From assembly GCA_022736495.1 (NCBI GenBank), contig DZCR01000011.1, forward strand, positions 1-35,233: a DNA stretch of 35,233 nucleotides. The letters run 5' to 3'. How positions within the stretch are numbered: the first letter of the stretch is position 1; each line of letters starts with the position of its first letter. Positions 9,130-17,684 of the stretch are shown piece after piece. The notes below the pieces were generated by a model. The model did not search any database. It was not told the origin of the DNA and saw only the letters and a program-made list of their open reading frames with translations. The position numbers and the translations under genes were made by a program. This DNA comes from Desulfobacca acetoxidans. Its GTDB lineage: Bacteria; Desulfobacterota; Desulfobaccia; Desulfobaccales; 0-14-0-80-60-11.

Positions 9130-9519
9130 ATGGAAAGGTGCAAGGTTATAATTGTAGATGGTGAGCAGGACTTCCTGGAGACCATGATCAAGGGGCTGAA
9201 GGCGGGAAATATCGAGGCCGCCGGGGTGGAAAGCGGCTATAAGGCGCTGGAAATCCTGGAGAGCCGGAATCCCGATGTCATCATCCTGGATAGCAAGATG
9301 CCGGGGATGGACGCCGTCGAAACCTTGCGGGCGATCAAAAAAAAGCAACCCCGGGTGGAAGTCATCATACTCACCGGCCAGGCCTCGGTGGAATCGGGGA
9401 TCCAGTGCATGCAATTGGGGGCCTTCGATTATGTCATGAAGCCGGTGGCCTTGGAAGAGTTATTGGAGAAGGTGCGCCAAGCGTATGAGCGCAAGCTGCT
9501 CCCGGAAGAAAAATCCTGA
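9130..9519 (+). CDS. Stand-alone response regulator receiver protein
   Basis: A 129-residue CheY-like receiver with no output domain. The phospho-acceptor is D54 (IILDSKMPG), with the switch Thr in ILTGQAS and the conserved Lys in MKPVALEEL. The N-terminal acidic pocket reads VDGE instead of VDDE, so one magnesium-ligand Asp is missing; E12 might compensate. It starts with ATG after GAGGAGCGAGAGG. A decayed kinase lies directly upstream, so it is either orphaned or served by a kinase encoded elsewhere. Possible jobs are phosphorelay or protein-protein signalling; nothing here indicates the target. Confidence 0.9.
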   Translation: MERCKVIIVDGEQDFLETMIKGLKAGNIEAAGVESGYKALEILESRNPDVIILDSKMPGMDAVETLRAIKKKQPRVEVIILTGQASVESGIQCMQLGAFDYVMKPVALEELLEKVRQAYERKLLPEEKS

Positions 9520-9729
9520 AGCGAAGCCCCCGGGTCCGGGCCGCAGGCTCTGAGTTAATCGCTGAACGGCTTGAGGCACATGACCTCAGAGCGTTGATGG
9601 ATTTTTTCCGGTTTATTGTCCCTGGTGCAGGTGAAGCGAATCATGATATACGTTACTTACTACTATTGTTCTTAAAGTCTTAGCTCACGCCCATCGTGAA
9701 GATCTTGGGTCATGCCGGGGAGGTTTCGT

Positions 9730-10143
9730 ATGAAAGTACTGGTGGCGACAGACGGCTCGGAGCATTCCATGAAGGCAGTGCAGCGAGGTGTGGAATTGGC
9801 AGAAACCCTAAAGGCCCAGGTGACGCTGATGTCGGTGGCCTATTATGCCGCGGACTATCTGGAAGGCATGCCGCCGGGCATCCAGGATAAGCTGGAAGAC
9901 GAAGCCAGAACCGCCTTGAAAAAGGGCAAGGCCCTGTTCGAGGCCAAAAACCTGCCAGTGGAAACGGTGCTGGAGGCAGGGCTGGTCCCGGCCAATCTCA
10001 TCATCCAGAAAGCTCAGGAAGGTAAGTTCGACCGCATCATCATCGGCAGTACCGGCATGAATGCCCTGGAAAGGATATTGATGGGCTCAACCGCCTCTAA
10101 GGTGGTGGCCCATGCCCCCTGCGAAGTGACGGTGGTCCGGTAA
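9730..10143 (+). CDS. Universal stress protein (UspA family)
   Basis: A small cytoplasmic protein of 137 residues with the UspA alpha/beta fold: strand MKVLVATDGSEHS at the N terminus and the nucleotide-binding signature G-x2-G-x9-GS near the end (GSTGMNALERILMGST), which indicates ATP binding. It ends with the usual APCEVTVVR strand. The frame opens at 9712, but GGGGAGG lies 6 nt before ATG 9730, where family homology also begins, so 9730 is preferred. Such proteins are induced by starvation and oxidative or respiratory stress; the exact role here is unknown. It is separated from neighbours by about 200 nt on both sides and probably forms its own unit. Confidence 0.92.
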   Translation: MKVLVATDGSEHSMKAVQRGVELAETLKAQVTLMSVAYYAADYLEGMPPGIQDKLEDEARTALKKGKALFEAKNLPVETVLEAGLVPANLIIQKAQEGKFDRIIIGSTGMNALERILMGSTASKVVAHAPCEVTVVR

Positions 10144-10349
10144 GTAACCGGGATTTTGCAGAAGGTCAGCGCGATGCGTAAATGGTGGGCGAAACTGGGA
10201 TTGCTTCTGCTTGAGCTGGTCCTGGCTGCCGGGCGGCAGGCGGCCCCTCGGTGGCGGCAGCCGATACCCGGGGACAGGGCACAGGGTCTATCCGGGACTT
10301 ATGGTCCTCAGGAACCTGATATAATGGATCTAGAAAGTTGGGAGTTGGG

Positions 10350-11489
10350 ATGTCTTGGCGGAATATCGGCAGGAATTTTTTGGCAGTATTGATTGGGATT
10401 TCTTTATCTTTCGTCTTGCTCGAGGGCCTGCTGCGCATCTTTGAACCCATCGAGTACCGGGTAAAAGGCAATAAGATCGAGTTGCCTCATGACCGGAAGT
10501 TTCAAATTTCCAATGATAAAACCGACAAGTTGGACAAGATTATTGCAACCAGCCGGAATCATTTGGGCTTCCGGGGGGAAATGCCGCCGAAAAACTTTGC
10601 CGGGTGCTTAACCATCCTTGCCATTGGCGGCAGCACCACTGAATGCTCGCTCATCTCCGACGGCAAGACCTGGTGCGATATTTTGGCAAGCAAGTTAAAG
10701 GAAAAATTCAGACCTGTGTGGCTCAATAACGGCGGCCTGAATGGTCACTCAACTTTCGGGCATTTCATCTTTATGGAGGATTATGTCCTCAAAATCAAAC
10801 CCAAAGTGGTCCTGTTCCTGACGGGCGCCAACGACATCGGCCTGGTGGCTCCCTGGCAGTGGGATCAAAATTACCAGAAAAAAAATCCTGTCCGTGGTCT
10901 GCTGGCCTCTCTCTGGGGAGGACTCATCAATCACAGTCTGGTATTGAGCTACGCCGTCAATTACGGTCGTTACTCCAAGGCTAATCAGATGGGCCTGACT
11001 GACCCTATTTTCAATTTTGCTGAATTAAAACAACTTGATATTTCTCCAGAAAAGGCTCAAGCCTTACTTCAGGAACATCGGGAGAAGTACCTTAAACCCT
11101 ACGAAGCCCGTCTGCATAAGCTCATTGAAATTTCCCGGGCCCATAACATCGAACCGGTTTTTGTTACCCAGCCGATGGTCTTCGGAGATCTCATCGACCC
11201 GTTGACCGGGGTCAATTTGGCTAAGGCCATGTGCTGGTGGGCGGACGGCAAGACCATGTGGCAGCTTTTAGAACTTTACAATGATGTCATGCGAAAAACC
11301 TGCCGGGAACATCACGTTATGGTAATCGATCTGGCTCGGAAAATGCCGAAAAATACGAAGTTTTATTATGATACCTATCATTATACCAATGCCGGCTGCC
11401 AACAGGTGGCGCAGATCCTCTTTCAAGGGTTAGAACCGTTCTTGGCAAAACAATTTCCCCAATATCTCCGTCCAACCCCTGAACCATGA
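10350..11489 (+). CDS. Membrane-anchored SGNH/GDSL-family hydrolase
   Basis: A 379-residue esterase/lipase-like protein. An N-terminal membrane anchor (NFLAVLIGISLSFVLLEGLLRIF) puts the rest outside the cytoplasmic membrane. The SGNH blocks are in order: block I with the nucleophile in AIGGSTTE, a Gly-containing block (NNGGLNGHSTFG), block III LTGANDIG with the Asn, and block V DTYHYTNAG with the catalytic Asp and His. The family often acts on acetylated polysaccharides or lipids; the substrate cannot be told. ATG 10350 is chosen over a TTG at 10338. A strong terminator follows at 11655. The 200 nt before it hold a hydrophobic start-like stretch (10174 onward) that may be a decayed related gene. 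Confidence 0.85.
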   Translation: MSWRNIGRNFLAVLIGISLSFVLLEGLLRIFEPIEYRVKGNKIELPHDRKFQISNDKTDKLDKIIATSRNHLGFRGEMPPKNFAGCLTILAIGGSTTECSLISDGKTWCDILASKLKEKFRPVWLNNGGLNGHSTFGHFIFMEDYVLKIKPKVVLFLTGANDIGLVAPWQWDQNYQKKNPVRGLLASLWGGLINHSLVLSYAVNYGRYSKANQMGLTDPIFNFAELKQLDISPEKAQALLQEHREKYLKPYEARLHKLIEISRAHNIEPVFVTQPMVFGDLIDPLTGVNLAKAMCWWADGKTMWQLLELYNDVMRKTCREHHVMVIDLARKMPKNTKFYYDTYHYTNAGCQQVAQILFQGLEPFLAKQFPQYLRPTPEP

Positions 11490-11654
11490 ACACATGAGAG
11501 CCATTACTCCATATGGGTAGAGGGGCCTCAGACTGAGGACCCGCATTTTAGTGCTCTTGGTGGCGTTGGTGCTCACCACTATCGGGGGGGCTGGTTACTT
11601 TGTGGCACAACGAGTCTATGGACTCCCTGCTCACCTCGCTGAAAATCACCCAAG

Positions 11655-11692
11655 GGGACCGGAGGAAGTGCAATACCTCCGGTCCCTCTTTT
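11655..11692 (+). terminator. Rho-independent terminator after the SGNH hydrolase
   Basis: Perfect 11-bp stem GGGACCGGAGG (11655-11665) with 11676-11686, a 10-nt loop, then TCTTTT. It lies between two convergent genes and may also stop leftward transcripts from the VIT/VWA gene, whose stop codon is 17 nt away. The 11490-11650 stretch before it holds no ATG-started gene. Confidence 0.85.
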
Positions 11693-11709
11693 CCTTGGGA
11701 AGTTGGCCC

Positions 11710-14103
11710 TTATTTGACTTTTAGGGCAAGGGTTACGGTTACCTGGGTTAAGGCCTTCTGGGAGCTGGGGAATTGCAGGCCCCGGAAGGTCGCGGCCAGG
11801 CAGTTGGCAAATTCTTGACTCGCCAGAGGCGGCTTGCCCACCGGATCAGCGCTTACCTTGCCGTCGGTCCCCACCGTAAACACCAGGGTGAGGGTCGCCG
11901 GGAGCTTACGGCCACTCTTGGCGGCATCCTGACAGCAACGCGCCAGTTTCGCCACTTCGCTTTCCAGGACTTTTTTCACCGCGGCCGGGGGCAGGTCTCC
12001 CTTGGTCCGCACCTCTTGGATTGTGACGGTCACGCTCGTTTCGGAGGCCGCCGCGCCGCCCGGGGTCAGTCCCCCTCCGGCCACGTCAAGACTCGGCTGG
12101 GTAGCCGCCGGTTTTCTGATCATGGTCACTTCGGGCACCAGGCCTTTTTGAAAGCCCCCCCATGATGGCGCCAGCACCGACTCTCCGATGGCCAGGTTCG
12201 AGACCCCTGCCGGCAGGGGCAGGGGTTGCTTCACGGTGACCAACTGGCCGTCGGCCCGCTTGAGCTTATCCACCGCTACAAACGAAGTGTAGGGGGTCAT
12301 CAGGTTGTATTTGAGACCCAGGGCCGTCACCTCCTTCACCACCTCTTGATTATCCCGTTCCAGAGAGGCAAAATCCACGAGATTCATGAGGCGCTGCCGG
12401 GCCCAGAGGAATCGCAGGGCGACGTTCTCCGGGGACGCCTTGGCTTCCGCAAGGTCGATCTTGCGCTCAAAGGAGCCCCGGGCCGTTTTGCCCCGCACTA
12501 CAATGGCTCCCGTGGGGCTGCCCCGGTACTTGCCCAGGATGGTGATGGGCCTTAAGGCGAACAGGTCCGGCACCGCTTTTGGTTCCGTGTCGTAGGCCTG
12601 GAAGCCCTCGAAGGCAACCTTGATGTCCGTGAGCACCGGATTGGCAATATAGTTCCGGAACCTGGCGGCCTGTTTGGCGGCCTCGCCGCGGTTGAGCACC
12701 ACGAAAGCTTCGCCCATGCCGGCCCGGGCCATACCCTCAATGAGGTGACGGTTGACCGAGGTGCCGATACCGAAGGCAAACAGATTGGCGGATCCCAAAT
12801 TTTCCCGAATCAGTTGAAAGACCCGGGGTTCGACGTCCACGTAGCCGTCGGTGACCACGGTTACAATCCGGGAAACTCCCGAAGTGCGGGGCAGAGCCAG
12901 GGCTTGCTCCATGGCCGGAACGATGTTGGTGCCGCCCCCGCCGGATTGAGCCTTGATGAAATCCAGGGCCTTTTGTTTATTGGCCTCGTTGGCCGGCAGG
13001 GAACCGGAGGGCGATAAGATCGCCGAACCGCCCGCAAACAGCAGAACGTTCATAAAATCCTTGGGCGTAAGCCCCTTGATGATGTCTTGCATCAGAGCCT
13101 TGGTGGTCTCCAGGGGGAAGCCGTACATGGACCCGGAGACATCCACGATGAAGATATATTCCCGGGGCAGCACTTCCTTAGCCGCCACCTTGACCGGCGG
13201 TTCCATCATCAACAGGAAAAAGTTTTCCTCCTGGCCCGGGTAAAGGAGCAGGCCGCTGTCGATTTTGCCCCCGGCCAACCCGTAGCGCAGCACAAAATCC
13301 TTATTCCCCGCGGTCTTCTCATCCTTGATTTTAAGGTGAGCCGCAGTCTTGCCGGAGTAGTTGATCTCCACCTCATGGCTGGGGCTGGCCAGCTTGACGA
13401 TGGGCACCGGGCTCAGCAACTCCACGTTGAGGCCAAAGGTATAGGGAGGCGGTTGTCCTTCGTGGAGATAAGGATTCTTGACCCACTTGTCGGTATCCGG
13501 GGCCCCTGCCGCAGTTTTGGTGGTATACCGGGGCCCCACCACCGTGGGGTAGACAAACTCATAGATATTGTCCTCCGGCTGCAGGAGTTCCATGTAGGTG
13601 AGTTCCACCTTAATCTCATCATTCGGCAGGATATTGGCCACATTCATCTGAAAGACGTTGGGCCGCTGCTGCTCCAACAGCGAGGTGGTCTTCCCCTCTT
13701 TTTTGGCCGTTTCGTAGGTTTCCCGGGCCTTTTGCCGCTCCATAATCTCGGCCTCAATCACCCGCTCCCCGATGGTCATACGCAGGGCATGCACCGCGGC
13801 CCGGGTCGAGCCCGGAAAAACATAGATGGCCTCCAGGGTTTTCTTGCCGGTATTGCGGTAAACCTGGGTAATCTTGACTTCCGCCACCGTCCCGGCAATC
13901 TTGACGTCGGCCCGGGTGCTTTTCAACGGCATGACATCTTTTTCCGGATCATCGCTGATGACCATAAAATAGGGTGCAAGGGTCTTATCCAGGGCTCCCT
14001 GGGCAGAGATTTCGGAATCTCCCAGAGGCCGTGAGGCGATGGCGGTGAGGCAGACCACAACTAATGCGAGTATGGTCCCGAGGGTACGCGAGGTCCTGAG
14101 CAT
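11710..14103 (-). CDS. Secreted VIT and von Willebrand A domain protein with AgmX-like C terminus
   Basis: A 797-residue exported protein. The start at 14103 is set by AGGAG 6 nt upstream and a clear signal peptide (LGTILALVVVCLTAIA); the frame opens earlier at 14199. A VIT domain covers roughly residues 58-193 (TQVYRNTGKKTLEAIYVFPG). A VWA domain follows with the metal-site motif DVSGS at about 321-325, and VVTDGY further on. A linker region leads to about 95 C-terminal residues (from VKKVLESEVAKLARCCQ) with the GKV...CLAATFRGLQFP pattern of the AgmX/TonB-like C-terminal domain. VIT-VWA proteins are thought to mediate adhesion or extracellular protein contacts. It diverges from the cyclase gene across about 210 AT-rich nt. 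Confidence 0.85.
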   Translation of the reverse strand: MLRTSRTLGTILALVVVCLTAIASRPLGDSEISAQGALDKTLAPYFMVISDDPEKDVMPLKSTRADVKIAGTVAEVKITQVYRNTGKKTLEAIYVFPGSTRAAVHALRMTIGERVIEAEIMERQKARETYETAKKEGKTTSLLEQQRPNVFQMNVANILPNDEIKVELTYMELLQPEDNIYEFVYPTVVGPRYTTKTAAGAPDTDKWVKNPYLHEGQPPPYTFGLNVELLSPVPIVKLASPSHEVEINYSGKTAAHLKIKDEKTAGNKDFVLRYGLAGGKIDSGLLLYPGQEENFFLLMMEPPVKVAAKEVLPREYIFIVDVSGSMYGFPLETTKALMQDIIKGLTPKDFMNVLLFAGGSAILSPSGSLPANEANKQKALDFIKAQSGGGGTNIVPAMEQALALPRTSGVSRIVTVVTDGYVDVEPRVFQLIRENLGSANLFAFGIGTSVNRHLIEGMARAGMGEAFVVLNRGEAAKQAARFRNYIANPVLTDIKVAFEGFQAYDTEPKAVPDLFALRPITILGKYRGSPTGAIVVRGKTARGSFERKIDLAEAKASPENVALRFLWARQRLMNLVDFASLERDNQEVVKEVTALGLKYNLMTPYTSFVAVDKLKRADGQLVTVKQPLPLPAGVSNLAIGESVLAPSWGGFQKGLVPEVTMIRKPAATQPSLDVAGGGLTPGGAAASETSVTVTIQEVRTKGDLPPAAVKKVLESEVAKLARCCQDAAKSGRKLPATLTLVFTVGTDGKVSADPVGKPPLASQEFANCLAATFRGLQFPSSQKALTQVTVTLALKVK

Positions 14104-14315
14104 GGTTAACTCCTGTGTAGGTAAGTGTGCTATAGTGTTGCAGCCGTCCGGTTGTGAATATCGGCACTTTTCATCTGTTGGGTTAGATCGGGCAAGCATA
14201 AATTCGTTAATTTTAATATCCTAAAAGAAATATTACTTTCAAAAAATCTAGTCGAACCGGGTGTGTCCAAACCCGGCAGCGTAGTTCAGCGGCCTTAGAG
14301 AGTTTGGCGAAAGAT

Positions 14316-16247
14316 ATGACCACAAGAAGCCGCCGGAAAGATAACCTGCTTTTGGTTGTGGTGCTGCTGCTCGTGGTTTACGGGGCGGTGGCCGGCATGA
14401 CCTGGGCCGGGTGGCTGGAAAGACCGGAAGAGATTTATTACGATCTCTGGCATCAGTTGGCCGGTGTGCGCTATCAGCCGCAGCATGTGGTGATCGTGGC
14501 TTTGGATGAGCCAACTCTGCAGGAACATCCCCAAGAACCACTGGTATGTTGGACGCCCCATTTTGCCCGGGTGATAGAGGTCTTGCGCCGGGTGGGCGCC
14601 AAAAGCATCGGCATGGACTATCTCTTTCAGGTCAGCATTGCCTCCTGGCTGAAGACCTTGGATTTGCCCCCGAACCATCGCAGCCTGAACTACAACGGTC
14701 CCTTCACAGAACAGCTCGCTTCCGGGCGGGTCGTCCTGGCGGGAAATCTGTCCGCCGATGAACATCAGAAAAGCGTCATTATCCCGCCCCTGCAGGAGTA
14801 CCTGCTCTCTTTACCCCGGCAGATGCAGGACGTGGGCTTGATAAATTTTTACAATGACGATGACGGGACGATCCGGCGTTTCGTGCCAGCCCTGGCCGAT
14901 GACTACGGCCGGGTCGGACTCGCCTTCGGCAAGCTCTTGGCGATGCGGGCCGCGCACCAGGATGTAGCCGGGGAGATTGCGCGCCTGAGCCACGACCCCA
15001 TCCTTAAAATCTGGTCGGGCGTTGACCCCCAGGGAATTAACGCCAGCACTTTCCCCATTATTGGTTATGCCGGCCCGCCGGACACCTTCCCCCGCCTCTC
15101 CATGCGGCGTTTCCTGGCCCCAGGAGCGGAGAACGATCTGGCTATCAAGGCTCTTAAAGATAAAATTGTCATTGTCGCCTATGAACCCGCCGCGCTCCAG
15201 GACATCCACCCCACTCCTTATTCTCTGACCATGTGGAAGTGGCAGGGCAGCGACATGAGCGGTCCGGAAATTCACGCCAATATCATCGAAACCCTGCTCA
15301 CCGGGAAATTCCCCCGACCGGTCCCCGGCTACCTCACCTCTCTTTATCTGATCGCCATCCTCATAGCGGGCAGTATCTTATTTTACCGGCTGTCCCCCTG
15401 GCGAGGACTGGCGGCGGGAGTGGCGTTAGGCACCCTGGCCGCGCTCGCAGCCTACCTGCTTTTTTGCCGGTATTGGCTGCTGCCCACCGCTAACGTGCAG
15501 GTGGGGGTGATGCTCAGCTATATGGGCATTTTGGGCCTAAAGCTGACAGGGGAAGAACGGGAACGGGCCCGTATCCGGAAGATTTTTTCCCGCTATGTTG
15601 CCGACGAAGTGGTGGAGAAACTGCTGGCCTCGGGCAAGCTGCCCGATCTGGGTGGCGAAGTCTTTCAGGTAACCGTACTTTTTTCCGATATAAGAAATTT
15701 TACGACGATCTCCGAGAGTTTGGGGCCCCGCCAGGTGGTGGAGATGCTCAACACGTATTTGAGCCAGGCCTGTGAGCCCATTTTGGCCCAGGGAGGCACG
15801 GTGGATAAATTTATCGGCGATGCCGTGATGGCGATATTTGGCGCGCCGGTGCCGTATCCTGACCATGCCCGGCGAGCCCTGCAAGCCGCTTTGGACCTGG
15901 CCCAAAAAGCCCAGGAGTTTCGCACCTGGATGACGCAGCGTTTTGGCGACCTGGAGCTGCCCGGTTTTGCCGTCGGCATTGGCCTGCATACCGGCGAAGC
16001 CATTGTGGGCAATATCGGCTCCCCCAAACGCCTGGAGTTTACTTCCATCGGCGATACGGTTAATGCCGCCTCGCGTCTGGAATCCTTGACCAAAGAATTG
16101 GGCTGGACCATCGTCGCCAGCCGTAGTACCATCAATGCAGCCCCGGGTGTGGTAACCGGCCGGCAAGAGACCCGCACGGTCAAGGGGCGCCAGGCCCCCC
16201 TGGAAGTCTTTGAGGTGCTCGGCCTCAAAAGTCCTGAAAGTAATTGA
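14316..16247 (+). CDS. CHASE2-domain adenylate/guanylate cyclase (class III)
   Basis: A membrane receptor cyclase of about 643 residues. An N-terminal TM (LLLVVVLLLVVYGAVAG) is followed by a large extracytoplasmic CHASE2 sensor (VVIVALDEPTL, IGMDYLF, KIVIVAYEPAAL), then three closely spaced TMs and the catalytic domain. The domain has a metal Asp in VLFSDIRNFT, KFIGDAVMAIFG with the purine-selecting Lys and second metal Asp, and SIGDTVNAASRLE with the transition-state Asn/Arg. The Lys suggests ATP as substrate and so cAMP as product. The frame opens at TTG 14304; ATG 14316 is preferred although ribosome signals are weak for both. A small exported protein gene overlaps its stop codon. Confidence 0.92.
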   Translation: MTTRSRRKDNLLLVVVLLLVVYGAVAGMTWAGWLERPEEIYYDLWHQLAGVRYQPQHVVIVALDEPTLQEHPQEPLVCWTPHFARVIEVLRRVGAKSIGMDYLFQVSIASWLKTLDLPPNHRSLNYNGPFTEQLASGRVVLAGNLSADEHQKSVIIPPLQEYLLSLPRQMQDVGLINFYNDDDGTIRRFVPALADDYGRVGLAFGKLLAMRAAHQDVAGEIARLSHDPILKIWSGVDPQGINASTFPIIGYAGPPDTFPRLSMRRFLAPGAENDLAIKALKDKIVIVAYEPAALQDIHPTPYSLTMWKWQGSDMSGPEIHANIIETLLTGKFPRPVPGYLTSLYLIAILIAGSILFYRLSPWRGLAAGVALGTLAALAAYLLFCRYWLLPTANVQVGVMLSYMGILGLKLTGEERERARIRKIFSRYVADEVVEKLLASGKLPDLGGEVFQVTVLFSDIRNFTTISESLGPRQVVEMLNTYLSQACEPILAQGGTVDKFIGDAVMAIFGAPVPYPDHARRALQAALDLAQKAQEFRTWMTQRFGDLELPGFAVGIGLHTGEAIVGNIGSPKRLEFTSIGDTVNAASRLESLTKELGWTIVASRSTINAAPGVVTGRQETRTVKGRQAPLEVFEVLGLKSPESN

Positions 16248-16273
16248 TGAGGTTGATTAAGGGAGGGATTATT

Positions 16274-16639
16274 ATGCGGTATTTCATCCAAAGTTTCCTC
16301 AAGGGAGCGCTGGGCCTGACGGCGGCCCTGGTCATGGCGGCAACGCTTCCGGTCCAGGCAGCCCCGACCCCGGGTCAAGCTTCTCTTCTCTTTATGACCG
16401 ATGCCCCGCAGACCGGAGTGTTGCTCCTGGCTCAAAACACCGAGCCGCCCAAAGAGAAACAACCGTCCCCGCCGCCGCCTTCGAAAGAACCAAAAAAAAT
16501 GAGGACCGGGGTCCCGCAGCCATGTCCGCAAATGGAGCGCATGGACAAGAGTGTCATACGCGATGAGCCGGGAAAAGCCGGGACCAAAAAATTTGGCGGC
16601 CAAGCTATCCGGGCCAAGGAAGATCCCCAAGGAGAATAA
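16274..16639 (+). CDS. Small exported proline-rich protein, unknown function
   Basis: About 121 residues with a signal peptide (LGLTAALVMAATLPVQA), then a short hydrophobic stretch and a PPKEKQPSPPPPSKEP proline/lysine segment, ending in a charged tail. I recognise no family. ATG 16274 follows GGGAGG with 7-nt spacing; an upstream in-frame ATG at 16244 overlaps the cyclase stop codon by 4 nt, so translation is coupled either way. The context suggests it belongs with the CHASE2 cyclase, perhaps as a periplasmic accessory, but that is inference. A terminator follows at 16737. Confidence 0.62.
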   Translation: MRYFIQSFLKGALGLTAALVMAATLPVQAAPTPGQASLLFMTDAPQTGVLLLAQNTEPPKEKQPSPPPPSKEPKKMRTGVPQPCPQMERMDKSVIRDEPGKAGTKKFGGQAIRAKEDPQGE

Positions 16640-16736
16640 TCATTTGATTACGATTCAACCCCCGCCGGGCCGCGAGAGGCGGCGGCGCCCGGGGCGGGGG
16701 TGGCAGCGGCCGGCGGCGCTAGCCGGCCCCCAGTTT

Positions 16737-16775
16737 GACAGGGAAGGGCGCGGCACGCCGCGCCCCTGTTCTTTT
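16737..16775 (+). terminator. Rho-independent terminator of the cyclase unit
   Basis: An 8-bp GC stem GGGCGCGG/CCGCGCCC with loop CACG (16746-16765), extended by ACAG/CTGT, is followed by TTCTTTT. It lies about 100 nt past the small exported protein gene, in the convergent gap before flxA. A second GC-rich palindrome (around 16705-16728) precedes it. Confidence 0.8.
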
Positions 16776-16831
16776 ACGGCAAGTTATACTCTTGCCCAAA
16801 GTCTGTGCTTCTTTACCCCGTACTCAGGTCA

Positions 16832-17671
16832 TCAATATTCTCGGGGTAACTGGTTGAGCTGGGCCAGGGTGAAGACCGGCCCGTCTTTGCAGACGTATTC
16901 CGGCCCCACATTGCAGCGGCCGCAGATGCCGATGCCGCACTTCATCCGGTTTTCCAGGCTCATGATGATCTGCTCCGGCGCAAATCCAGCCTTTTCCAGC
17001 ACCGGCTGGGTGAACTTGATCATGATGGGCGGCCCGCACACCAGGGCGTAGGTATCCTGGGCGGGAGGGCAGACCTCCGCAGTCACCGTCGGCACAAACC
17101 CCACCTTGCCGGTCCAGCCGGGGAATTCCTTATCTACGGTGATGTAGCAGTCGATATCGTCCCGCTGCTGCCAGGCCTGCCATTCCTCCCGGTAGAGCAG
17201 CGACCCCGGGGTGCGGGCGCCGTAAACGAAGGTGATTTTGCCGTACTTGGCCCGGTTGGCCGGGTCCAGCAGCCAGACGATGGTGGACCGGAGCGTAGTC
17301 ACGGCAAAGCCGCCCGCGATGATCAACAGGTTCTTGCCGGTAAGCTCCTGCAAGGGGTAGCAATTCCCCAAGGGGCCCCGCACGCCCATGATGTCGCCGG
17401 CCTTCATATTGTGCAGGACCGTGGTCACCGCGCCCACCCGGTTGACGGTAAAGAGCAGATAGCCACGTTCCGTGGGCGAGGAGGCGATGCCGATGGGGAT
17501 CTCGCCGGCCCCGGCGATGGAGAGCTCGGCAAACTGGCCCGGCATGTAGGCAAAGGCCTGTTCATCCTCAGGGTTGAGGAACACGAGTTTATAGGTCCGG
17601 AGGTTTTTGTCCTCCGTTTCCACCACAATCTTTTCGATTCGGACCGGATAAGGCTTATAGGGATTCTTCAC
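16832..17671 (-). CDS. flxA: FlxA-like FAD/NAD(P)H-binding iron-sulfur oxidoreductase
   Basis: A 279-residue ferredoxin-reductase-type protein, the predicted NAD(H) entry point of the HdrA-Flx complex. The FAD-binding barrel comes first (PGQFAELSI; IGIASSPTERG). An NAD domain follows (LLIIAGGFAVTTLRS; VYGARTPGSLLYREE; ALVCGPPIM). A C-terminal [2Fe-2S] site has C245, C250, C253 and C261 (CGIGICGRC...YVC). The architecture is shared with PyrK, sulfhydrogenase gamma subunits and FlxA of the Flx-Hdr system. It starts at GTG 17671, with GAGG 5 nt upstream, and lies 13 nt after flxB as the last gene of the operon. FlxA is preferred to the alternatives because of its Hdr/MvhD neighbours. Confidence 0.88.
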   Translation of the reverse strand: MKNPYKPYPVRIEKIVVETEDKNLRTYKLVFLNPEDEQAFAYMPGQFAELSIAGAGEIPIGIASSPTERGYLLFTVNRVGAVTTVLHNMKAGDIMGVRGPLGNCYPLQELTGKNLLIIAGGFAVTTLRSTIVWLLDPANRAKYGKITFVYGARTPGSLLYREEWQAWQQRDDIDCYITVDKEFPGWTGKVGFVPTVTAEVCPPAQDTYALVCGPPIMIKFTQPVLEKAGFAPEQIIMSLENRMKCGIGICGRCNVGPEYVCKDGPVFTLAQLNQLPREY

Positions 17672-17684
17672 GTGAGCCTCGTAA

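Noticed and set aside
8948..9151. A 67-codon ORF before the receiver gene as a real small gene
   Set aside because: Part of it reads as the kinase F/G2 block, but the rest runs out of frame. It is better explained as a piece of the kinase pseudogene.
9541..9620. Terminator after the receiver gene from GCTCTGAG...CTCAGAGC followed by a T-run
   Set aside because: The arms are separated by about 34 nt and the T-run is not adjacent to the stem, so the evidence is too weak to annotate.
16832..17671. PyrK, the electron-transfer subunit of dihydroorotate dehydrogenase, as the identity of flxA
   Set aside because: The fold is shared, but no pyrD is present and the gene is last in an HdrA/MvhD operon, which supports FlxA.
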